Of a stretch of DNA of 64,000 bases, positions 36,381 to 43,442 are shown in pieces. The notes under the pieces were generated by a model. That model saw only the letters and a program-made list of their open reading frames with translations. It did not search any database and was not told the DNA's origin. The stretch is from Roseiarcus sp036513315. GTDB lineage: Bacteria > Pseudomonadota > Alphaproteobacteria > Rhizobiales > Beijerinckiaceae. The stretch spans positions 1-64,000 of the forward strand of contig DATBZF010000093.1 of the NCBI GenBank assembly GCA_036513315.1, given 5' to 3'. Made by a program: the position numbers and the translations under genes. Numbering within the stretch: position 1 is the first letter of the stretch; each line of letters begins with the position of its first letter.

Positions 36381-37149
36381 GGATTACTCGCCCGGCGACC
36401 CGATACGCGCCGCGCAGAAGAACATGCGGCCCAATGTGGTCGGCCGGTTCTACAAGACGGCCGATGTCGCGGCGGTGGCGGGGGGCTTTGCGCTGCAGCT
36501 CGACGGGCGCGGGGCGCACACCCCGGCCAAGAAGGCGTTGGTGTTGCCGACGCGCGCCATGGCGGAGCTGGTCGCCAGGGAATGGGCGGGGCAGGGCGCG
36601 ACCATCGATCCTTCGACCATGCCGGCGACCCGCATCGCCAATTCCGCCATCGACGGCGTCGCGGCGGCGATGGCCGAGACCCGCGCCGAACTCGCCGCCT
36701 ATGCCGAGACCGACCTCCTCTATTATCGCGCCGGCGAACCTGAAAAGCTGGTGGCGGCGCAGGCCGAGGCTTACGATCCCGCGCTCGATTGGGCGCATGC
36801 GGCGTTTGGCGTGCGCTTCATTCTTGCTGAAGGGATCATCCATGTGCGCCAGCCCGAGCCTTCGCTGGCGGCTGTCCGCGCGGCGCTCGCGGCGGTTGAC
36901 GAGCCGCTGTCGCTCGCTGCGCTGCATGTGATGACGACTTTGACAGGATCAGTTCTGCTCGCGCTTGGCGTTTCCCGCGGCGCCTTCAGCGCGGCGGAGG
37001 CCTGGCGCATTGCCCATGTCGACGAGGATTTCCAGATCAGCCAATGGGGCGAGGACGACGAGGCGATGGCCCGCCGCGCCGGGCGCTGGCGCGATATGGA
37101 GGCGGCGGCGGCGATGGCGGCGGCGGCTAGTAGTTTGCCGAGTTTTTAG
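36373..37149 (+). CDS. ATP12 family chaperone for F1-ATPase assembly
   Basis: A 258-residue ATP12-type chaperone, which binds the ATP synthase alpha subunit during assembly. RFYKTADV at the start, LDGRGAHTPAKKAL and ATRIANSAID in the middle, and the C-terminal HVDEDFQISQWGEDDEAM are family features. The gene ends with an alanine-rich tail. The last 35 codons (37021-37130) recur twice downstream, at 37736-37852 and 38492-38540, with near-identical bases. This is the probable parent copy because only here is the full protein present. Confidence 0.9.
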   Translation: MSEDYSPGDPIRAAQKNMRPNVVGRFYKTADVAAVAGGFALQLDGRGAHTPAKKALVLPTRAMAELVAREWAGQGATIDPSTMPATRIANSAIDGVAAAMAETRAELAAYAETDLLYYRAGEPEKLVAAQAEAYDPALDWAHAAFGVRFILAEGIIHVRQPEPSLAAVRAALAAVDEPLSLAALHVMTTLTGSVLLALGVSRGAFSAAEAWRIAHVDEDFQISQWGEDDEAMARRAGRWRDMEAAAAMAAAASSLPSF

Positions 37150-37183
37150 GGCGTCCGCCCTTGACAAGCATCTATCGTCGGGC

Positions 37184-37227
37184 ATAACTATCATCGATAG
37201 TTATACAATATGATACAGATCATATTG
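37184..37227. promoter_or_regulatory. Twin AT-rich palindromes, probable operators
   Basis: Two perfect inverted repeats lie back to back. The first is ATAACTATC, ATC, GATAGTTAT (37184-37204). The second is CAATATGAT, ACAG, ATCATATTG (37206-37227). A perfect -35 box TTGACA lies at 37161-37166, and CATAAC at 37183-37188 sits 16 bases on as a possible -10, so the first palindrome overlaps the likely transcription start. A second -10-like TATAAG is at 37236-37241. They precede the small exported protein at 37292. I do not recognise the cognate regulator. Confidence 0.6.
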
Positions 37228-37291
37228 AATATGTATATAAGATTGTGCGCTTTAGACGAATGACTGTTGAACGAGGGAGAACGGAGTGCGG

Positions 37292-37654
37292 ATGATTGAA
37301 CCCAAGAGCAGCGCGATCGCCGGCTCATGTCATTCTGAGACCGCCGTTCACGCGAGGCTCCGCGCCAGATCGACTGCCCGATCCCGACGCCCGCTGGCCC
37401 TCATGCTGTCGGGGCTGATCGTGATCGGCGCCATCGCGACTCCCGCCGCGCACGCGAAGAAGATAAGCCCGAATTTGCCGGACTTCAGTTGGTGCGACGG
37501 CCGTAAAAAAATAGCGATCGGTTCAAAGATGGGCTATACTTCGGCAGAATTAAAATCCACCGACGAAAACTATATCAAAGCAGCTGCGAACGCTCTCGAG
37601 GTGTTGGAACGGGCTTTGATCGTGGCCGCTTGCATGGCCTCGCCTGGAGGTTAG
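37292..37654 (+). CDS. Small exported protein of unknown function
   Basis: A 120-residue protein. An Arg/Ser-rich N-terminus (about 35 residues) precedes a hydrophobic segment (LALMLSGLIVIGAIA) ending PAAHA, so it looks exported with a long signal. The mature part begins KKISPNLPDFSWCDGRKK and carries two cysteines, possibly forming a disulfide. I do not recognise a family. ATG at 37292 has GGAG nearby; a GTG two codons earlier is an alternative. It lies behind the twin palindromes. The stop is doubled (TAG TAA), and the same frame continues open into the second ATP12-tail copy. Confidence 0.5.
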   Translation: MIEPKSSAIAGSCHSETAVHARLRARSTARSRRPLALMLSGLIVIGAIATPAAHAKKISPNLPDFSWCDGRKKIAIGSKMGYTSAELKSTDENYIKAAANALEVLERALIVAACMASPGG

Positions 37655-37657
37655 TAA

Positions 37658-37852
37658 GCGGATGGCGATGAGACCAAACAAGCCTCGGAACGCCTTGGCG
37701 AGCTCGCCATAGCGCGCTACGAAGCGACCGATCAAGACGGCGAGGATTTCCAGATCAGCCAATGGGGCGAGGACGACGAGGCGATGGCCCGCCGCGCTGC
37801 GCGCTGGCGCGACATGGAGGCGGCGGCGGCGATAGCGGCGGCCGCGGAATAA
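37658..37852 (+). pseudogene. Headless open frame ending in a copy of the ATP12 C-terminus
   Basis: From the double stop at 37652-37657 the frame stays open for 64 codons to TAA at 37850. It reads GDETKQASERLGELAIARYE and then, from 37742, EDFQISQWGEDDEAMARRA and onward. The second part matches the ATP12 gene end (37021-37130) with about six base changes in 107. No ATG, GTG or TTG precedes the copied part, so it is most likely a remnant of a duplication rather than a gene. It is in the same frame as the upstream exported protein. Confidence 0.6.
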
Positions 37853-37883
37853 CCGTCGGGTTGGCAGACGGAGCGTTCAGACC

Positions 37884-38369
37884 ATGACCGACGCCTGGAG
37901 CAATTTCTTCATTGCGCAATGCGGCGCCTCAGCCGCTTTGCTCGGGCTTCTGTTCGTCAGCGTGTCGCTAAACCTCAGTCGGATTCTGAGCTTCCCGCAA
38001 TTGCCGGGCCGAGCGTTGCTGGCGATGATGTTGCTGCTGACGATCCTGATTGTCGCCTTGCTCATGCTCATTCCCGGCCAGCCGGTCGTCGCCAATTCCA
38101 TTGAAGTCCTGGCCTGCGGGCTGCTGATCGGCGCGGCCGGAATTGCCGCGAAAATGCGCGACCTCGGGCGTTCAGCGGCGGACCAGCGATATTATTCCAT
38201 CCAGGATGCGGCGATCCTGGCAATCGCCGTTATTCCCTATCTCGTCGCGGGCGCTCTGCTCCTGAGCGGCGCAGCTTCGGCGCTCTACTGGCTCGCGGCG
38301 GCGATGATCCTGTCGATCGTCAAATCGATGATGGACGCCTGGGTGTTGTTGATCGAGATCAATCGCTAG
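37884..38369 (+). CDS. Four-helix membrane protein of unknown function
   Basis: A 161-residue protein with four clear hydrophobic segments: about residues 10-32, 43-65, 71-88 and 108-150 (the last a pair). It starts MTDAWSNFFIAQCGASAALL. Similar unnamed proteins occur in Rhizobiales. There are no catalytic motifs. It lies between the two partial ATP12-tail copies and is probably transcribed on its own. Confidence 0.7.
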   Translation: MTDAWSNFFIAQCGASAALLGLLFVSVSLNLSRILSFPQLPGRALLAMMLLLTILIVALLMLIPGQPVVANSIEVLACGLLIGAAGIAAKMRDLGRSAADQRYYSIQDAAILAIAVIPYLVAGALLLSGAASALYWLAAAMILSIVKSMMDAWVLLIEINR

Positions 38370-38434
38370 GCCGTTCCGGCGGTCGTCAGCGTTTCGCTAA
38401 ACCACAAGTCGGTTTCTGCGCACTGACGGTCCTC

Positions 38435-38554
38435 ATGGTCGCCTCGCCGACACGACGATCAAATCCCGCGCGCCGGCGCATCGCCCCTGTCGAGGAGGAT
38501 TTCCAGATCAGCCAATGGGGCGAGGAAGACGAGGCGCCGGCGGCGACGAAATAG
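38435..38554 (+). pseudogene. 39-codon frame ending in a second copy of the ATP12 tail
   Basis: An ATG at 38435 opens a frame of 39 residues, MVASPTRRSNPARRRIAPVE, then EDFQISQWGEEDEAPAATK and TAG. About 46 bases (38492-38537) match the ATP12 gene with one change. No ribosome binding site is evident before the ATG. The copied part keeps the ATP12 reading frame. It could be a tiny gene but is more likely a duplication remnant. Confidence 0.5.
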
Positions 38555-38602
38555 ATATGATGCCCCGGAAAGGGGCGCTCAAACAGGGACCGAGTCCCCG
38601 AC

Positions 38603-40348
38603 TCATTTGTCGTCCGTTGCCGCTTCCTTCCATTCGACGGCGTGAATTTCGATCTCGTCCCCAAATCCCTTGATCCCCCGACTGCCCAGGGATTTTAGCG
38701 GGACACCTGTGGCGACCTCGTGGGCGGCGGCGGGGTCGATCAGAATCTGCGCGTCTCGCGCTTCCCCACACAGGCGCGAGGCGAGATTCACGACGCTGCC
38801 GATCGCGGTATAGTCCAGCCGTCCCTCATAGCCAATTCGCCCGACCGTCGCCACGCCTTTCGCAAGGCCCATCCCAAAACCGATCGTGTGGCCCTGCCGT
38901 CGCCACCCGACAATCAGCGCCTGCACCTGCTGCTGCATTTCGGCGGCCATGCGCACGGCGGCGAAGGCGCAATCCGCCCGCGCCACCGGCGCATTCATGA
39001 GCATCATGAGGCCATCGCCGGCGAGATTCGTAAGGGTCGCCTCGAATTGCGTAATAATGGCGCCGAGCGCCGCGTAATACTGGCGCAGCACATTCATTGT
39101 CTCTTCCGCGCCGGCGCTGCTGGCGAATGCGGTGAAGCCGCGCAGGTCGCAGAAGACGACAACGACTTCGACCCGCTGGCCGTCGAGAAGAGACTCTTCG
39201 CCCGAACGTTCGACAAGCTCGGCGACCTGAGGGGCGAGGAAGCGCTTCAGCCGCGCGATGCGCTCCGATCGCTCCTGCGACAGCGCAAGCTCGCCCGCCA
39301 TGACATTGAAGCGGTCGGCCAGCTGCTCCAGCTCATCGCCCGTGGCGATAGCGATCTTATGATCGAACTGACCAGCGCCGATTCTTTTGGCGCCCTCCTC
39401 AAGCTTTCGGATAGGCACGACCAAACGATAGGCGAGAAGATAGGCGAGGCCGGCGGCAAACAGTCCGCCGCTTAAAAGGAAGAAGCCGGTTCGCCAAAGG
39501 GCCGCGCGGATCGGCGCCAGCGCCTCCTCGATCGGGTCCTCCGCGAACACGGTCCAATCGGGACCGGCGATCGGCGCAACTGCGACAAGTACGGAGCGAT
39601 GCTGGATGTCCGTCGTCGCGATCGCTTCGCCTCCGGCGCCGAGCGCAGCGATGCGCATGGCTTGCAAGGTCGCTCGGGTCCCATCGTCAACGCCTCGCAG
39701 CACGAGGCTGATGTCGGGGTGGGCGACGAGATGACCAGGGCGATCGACGACAAAAGCGTCGCCGGATCGGCCAACTCGGATACCTGCCATGACTTCGAGG
39801 ATAAGCTTCAGATTGACGGTGGCGATCGTCACACCGGCGCTAACGCGCGAGCCGGCGACCGCGATCGTCATGTATGGCTCGGATCCCTCGTGGAGCGTAA
39901 CCGGGCCGTACCAGACCCGCGACCCGACCGCGCCGAGCACGGAATCTTCGTTCGAGCGATCGATCCGGCTGTCCACCACATCGGGCGCGACACGCGAAAG
40001 GTGCATCTTCTCGATCCCGGCGCCGTCGACCTGGATGAGATCGACGATTGCGGGCGCCTGGCGCATCAGGCGCAATAGGTCATATTTGTGCCTTTCCTCG
40101 CTTCCTTCGCTCCAGGGAAGTTGAACGGTCCAACCAAGCTGGTCGACAATTCCGTCGAGGAAACTCTTGATTTCTTCCGCGGCCGCCCTGGCTTCGACGC
40201 CGAGCATATTGCTAACCAAAGCGCTCTGGTCACGAAAGCCGAACCAGGCGTCGCTGGCGCCGCTGACGATCAGCGGGACGATGACCGCCCCGAACAGGAT
40301 CACGAAGTATTTCTGGAACAAGGGTCGGCGCGGACGAGTCTGTTCCAT
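38603..40348 (-). CDS. Membrane class III adenylate/guanylate cyclase with sensor domain and HAMP
   Basis: A 581-residue receptor cyclase. A first membrane helix (about 13-33) is followed by a periplasmic Cache-like sensor (about 35-285), a second helix (about 288-310), a HAMP linker (310-365) and a class III cyclase domain (about 393-560). Metal ligands Asp401 (FCDLRGF) and Asp445 (AGDGLMML) are present, and DYTAIGSVVNLASRL supplies the base-recognition Asp512, Asn521 and Arg525. It should therefore be active, more likely making cAMP. The gene follows the binding-protein gene by 37 bases on the same strand, which suggests a shared ligand signal. Confidence 0.92.
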   Translation of the reverse strand: MEQTRPRRPLFQKYFVILFGAVIVPLIVSGASDAWFGFRDQSALVSNMLGVEARAAAEEIKSFLDGIVDQLGWTVQLPWSEGSEERHKYDLLRLMRQAPAIVDLIQVDGAGIEKMHLSRVAPDVVDSRIDRSNEDSVLGAVGSRVWYGPVTLHEGSEPYMTIAVAGSRVSAGVTIATVNLKLILEVMAGIRVGRSGDAFVVDRPGHLVAHPDISLVLRGVDDGTRATLQAMRIAALGAGGEAIATTDIQHRSVLVAVAPIAGPDWTVFAEDPIEEALAPIRAALWRTGFFLLSGGLFAAGLAYLLAYRLVVPIRKLEEGAKRIGAGQFDHKIAIATGDELEQLADRFNVMAGELALSQERSERIARLKRFLAPQVAELVERSGEESLLDGQRVEVVVVFCDLRGFTAFASSAGAEETMNVLRQYYAALGAIITQFEATLTNLAGDGLMMLMNAPVARADCAFAAVRMAAEMQQQVQALIVGWRRQGHTIGFGMGLAKGVATVGRIGYEGRLDYTAIGSVVNLASRLCGEARDAQILIDPAAAHEVATGVPLKSLGSRGIKGFGDEIEIHAVEWKEAATDDK

Positions 40349-40385
40349 GACGCCTACTTAGCGTCCTGCCGGCGCGCGACGCTGC

Positions 40386-41363
40386 TCATTCAACAACCTG
40401 ATCGGCCCGCAGCACAATAGACTCGGGCAGATCAAGGCCGAGCGCCTTGGCCGCCTTCAGATTTATGGCGAAGACGAATTTCGTCGGCAGCTCAAGTGGC
40501 AGGTCAGCCGGACTGGCGCCTTTGAGAACGCGATCGGCAAGACCAACGGCGCGATTCAACAGCGCGGCGCCGTCTGGTCCATACGACATCAGACCCCCCT
40601 CACGAACGAGCGAATCCCCCTCAAAAATTGCAGGAATCCTGTGTTCGGCGGCAAAGTCGACGACCCGTTTGCGGTTGAGAATCGTGAGCGCGTCAGTCAG
40701 CATCATGATCGCGTCAGGAGGATCGCGAACCATCGCCGCGAAGGCCACCGCGAAGTCGTTTGGCGCATGAACGCCGAGCGGCTGAATGGCGACGCCGAGT
40801 TTCGTCGCCTCGTCACGCGAGGAATTGTAGCGGAGCGTCATTGCAAGATCATCGGCATTCCATAACACCGCGACCGTCCGCAGGGATGGTATGGCCTCCT
40901 TCAATATTTGCAGCCGCTTGGCGGAAAGATCAGCGGCGATCTCGGAGACGCCGGTCAGATTGGCGCCGGGCCGCGCCAGGCTCATCACCAGATGCGTCGC
41001 GACAGGATCGCCGGAGCCCGATACGACCACTGGGACCGCCGCTGCGCGCTCCTTGGCGGCCACCGCGGACGGATAACCGCGCGTCATGATCAGATCGACA
41101 TGATCGGCGACAAGTTCGTCAGCAAGCGCCGGCAGAAGTTCCAGCTTGCCCGAGGCGGCCTTGATGTCGAAGGCCAGATTGGTTCCGAGAATATAGCCGC
41201 GATCAGCGAATGCGCGCGTTATCGCCGGTTCAAAAAACCTGGAGTCCCACGGCGAAGCGATGAGGAAACCAATCTTGAAAACTTTCGAAGGGGCTTGAGC
41301 CGCCGCGCCGCCGCAAAGCGACAAGAGCGCCATTGTCGCCACGATCGGCTGCCTCCAAGCCAT
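40386..41363 (-). CDS. ABC-type substrate-binding protein (PF04392-like)
   Basis: A 325-residue exported protein. The signal peptide MAWRQPIVATMALLSLCGGA ends at AAAQA. The mature part has the two-lobe pattern of the ABC_sub_bind family: KIGFLIASPWDSRFFEPA, PVVVSGSGDPVATHLV, RPGANLTGVSEIAADLSAKR and the C-terminal ALGLDLPESIVLRADQVVE. I chose ATG at 41363, with GGGAGG upstream; the frame is open to 41546 but the extra residues do not resemble a signal. No permease or ATPase gene is near, and the cyclase gene follows directly, so it may feed a receptor instead of a transporter. Confidence 0.88.
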   Translation of the reverse strand: MAWRQPIVATMALLSLCGGAAAQAPSKVFKIGFLIASPWDSRFFEPAITRAFADRGYILGTNLAFDIKAASGKLELLPALADELVADHVDLIMTRGYPSAVAAKERAAAVPVVVSGSGDPVATHLVMSLARPGANLTGVSEIAADLSAKRLQILKEAIPSLRTVAVLWNADDLAMTLRYNSSRDEATKLGVAIQPLGVHAPNDFAVAFAAMVRDPPDAIMMLTDALTILNRKRVVDFAAEHRIPAIFEGDSLVREGGLMSYGPDGAALLNRAVGLADRVLKGASPADLPLELPTKFVFAINLKAAKALGLDLPESIVLRADQVVE

Positions 41364-41725
41364 CCCGTCGCCTCCCAATGGGCGCAGAACCCGCCGCACG
41401 CCGATCTCGGCGCCTGCCTGAAGTTGCGAGGCGAGGCCTCTGGCCGACATATTAGGTCCCGTCCCCGGATTTAAGCAAGCAAGGCTGATGCGCGCATCAC
41501 GAGGGGGCCAGATTCCGTGCAATGAAACAGCGCACTTCCGTCGCATAGAAACCCGCTACGGCAAGGCCGCGCGAAACTTCTTGGCCGCGGTCCTGCTTGC
41601 CGCGCTGCGGATATGGTCTAGGTTTGAGTCCACAACCCAGCCCATATCCGGCCGCGCGCCGGCCGTGGTAAAAGGGGCGGCATTCGCTCGGGGCGAGACC
41701 GGCGAATTGGTCTGGGGGCTTTTCC
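41364..41725. other. Gene-free spacer between the binding-protein gene and pccB
   Basis: These 362 bases separate divergent genes and should hold both promoters. I see no clear -10/-35 pair, operator palindrome or RNA gene. The frames that stay open here are antisense or N-terminal extensions without support. Confidence 0.4.
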
Positions 41726-43258
41726 TTGAAACAGATGATCGAAAGACTCGATCGCCAGCGCGCCAGGGCCCGGCTTGGCGGCGGCGAGGCGCGCATCAAG
41801 GCGCAGCACGCCAAGGGCAAGCTGACCGCCAGGGAACGCATCGAATTGCTGCTCGACCACGGATCGTTCGAGGAATTCGACATGTTCGTCGAACATCGCT
41901 GCGCCGATTTCGGCATGGAGAAGACCAAAATCCCCGGCGACGGCGTGGTCACCGGCTGGGGCACGGTGAATGGCCGCACCATCTTCGTCTTCGCCAAGGA
42001 TTTCACCGTGTTCGGAGGTTCGCTGAGCGAGGCGCACGCGCAGAAAATCACCAAGCTGCAGGATATGGCGCTGAAGAATCGCGCACCCATCATCGGCCTC
42101 TTCGACGCTGGCGGCGCGCGCATCCAGGAGGGCGTGGCGGCGCTCGGCGGCTATGGCGAAGTGTTCCAGCGCAACGTGCTGGCGTCGGGCGTCATCCCGC
42201 AGATCTCGCTGATCATGGGCCCCTGCGCGGGCGGCGACGTCTATTCGCCGGCGATGACCGATTTCATCTTCATGGTGCGCGACACCAGCTATATGTTCGT
42301 CACCGGCCCCGATGTCGTCAAAACCGTCACCAACGAGACGGTGACCGCCGAGGATCTCGGCGGCGCCTCGGTCCATACCACGCGCTCCTCGATCGCCGAC
42401 CGCGCCTATGACAATGATGTCGAGGCGCTGCTGCAGATGCGCCGGCTGATCGATTTCCTTCCGGCCTCCAACACCGACGACGTCCCCCTATTGCCGAGTT
42501 TCGACGATCCCGACCGGGTTGACATGTCGCTCGATACGCTGATTCCGGAAAATCCGAACAAGCCTTATGATATCAAGGAATTGATCACGAAAATCGTCGA
42601 TGAGGGCGATTTCTTCGAGATCCAGGAAGCCCATGCCAAAAACATCGTCACCGGCTTTGGGCGGATCGAGGGGCGCACGATCGGCCTCGTCGCCAACCAG
42701 CCGATGGCGCTGGCCGGCGTGCTCGATAGCGACGCTTCGCGCAAGGGCGCGCGTTTCGTGCGCTTTTGCGATTGTTTCAACATCCCGATCGTCACTTTCG
42801 TCGACGTGCCCGGCTTCCTGCCGGGCGTCGCCCAGGAATATGGCGGCCTGATCAAGCACGGCGCGAAGCTGTTATTCGCCTATGCCGAGGCGACCGTTCC
42901 CAAAGCGACGATCATCACGCGCAAGGCCTTCGGCGGCGCCTATGACGTGATGGCTTCAAAGCATCTGCGCGGCGACATCAACCTGGCGTGGCCGACCGCG
43001 CAGATCGCGGTGATGGGGGCCAAAGGCGCGGTCGAGATCATCTTTCGCGCCGACATTAACGACCCCGCCAAGATCGCCGAGCGCACCGCCGAATATGAAG
43101 CGCGCTTCCTGTCGCCTTTCGTGGCCGCCGAGCGAGGCTATATCGACGAGGTCATCATGCCGCACGCGACGCGCAAGCGCTTGTCGCGGGTGCTGGCGAT
43201 GCTGCGCAACAAGAAGCTGGAGAACCCTTGGAAGAAGCACGATAATATTCCGCTGTAG
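41726..43258 (+). CDS. pccB: Acyl-CoA (propionyl-CoA) carboxylase beta subunit
   Basis: A 510-residue carboxyltransferase. GKLTARERIELLLDHGSFEE, the acyl-CoA site region GGSLSEAHAQKITK and GPCAGGDVYSPAMTDF in the N-half, and GAKLLFAYAEATVPK with KAFGGAYDVM in the C-half are typical. It moves the carboxyl group from biotin to propionyl-CoA, making methylmalonyl-CoA. The start is uncertain: TTG at 41726 gives MKQMIERLDRQRARAR, matching homologues that start MKDIL; ATG at 41735 is the alternative. Its likely alpha partner is at 54.0 kb rather than adjacent. Confidence 0.93.
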   Translation: MKQMIERLDRQRARARLGGGEARIKAQHAKGKLTARERIELLLDHGSFEEFDMFVEHRCADFGMEKTKIPGDGVVTGWGTVNGRTIFVFAKDFTVFGGSLSEAHAQKITKLQDMALKNRAPIIGLFDAGGARIQEGVAALGGYGEVFQRNVLASGVIPQISLIMGPCAGGDVYSPAMTDFIFMVRDTSYMFVTGPDVVKTVTNETVTAEDLGGASVHTTRSSIADRAYDNDVEALLQMRRLIDFLPASNTDDVPLLPSFDDPDRVDMSLDTLIPENPNKPYDIKELITKIVDEGDFFEIQEAHAKNIVTGFGRIEGRTIGLVANQPMALAGVLDSDASRKGARFVRFCDCFNIPIVTFVDVPGFLPGVAQEYGGLIKHGAKLLFAYAEATVPKATIITRKAFGGAYDVMASKHLRGDINLAWPTAQIAVMGAKGAVEIIFRADINDPAKIAERTAEYEARFLSPFVAAERGYIDEVIMPHATRKRLSRVLAMLRNKKLENPWKKHDNIPL

Positions 43259-43442
43259 GGACGCTTTGAAGCGGCTCGTTGCGAATGTCTTTGCTTCGAA
43301 ATGGTGAAATCCCATAGAGCATCGGATGAAGCATAGAGAAAATCGCCATAGACTCGGAGTTTCTACGCGCTTGGTTTAATCGTTGCTTTACGGACCCTCT
43401 TCTAGAACGGCGGGAACCCCCGTTCTCTAGAGGTCCGCTTTG

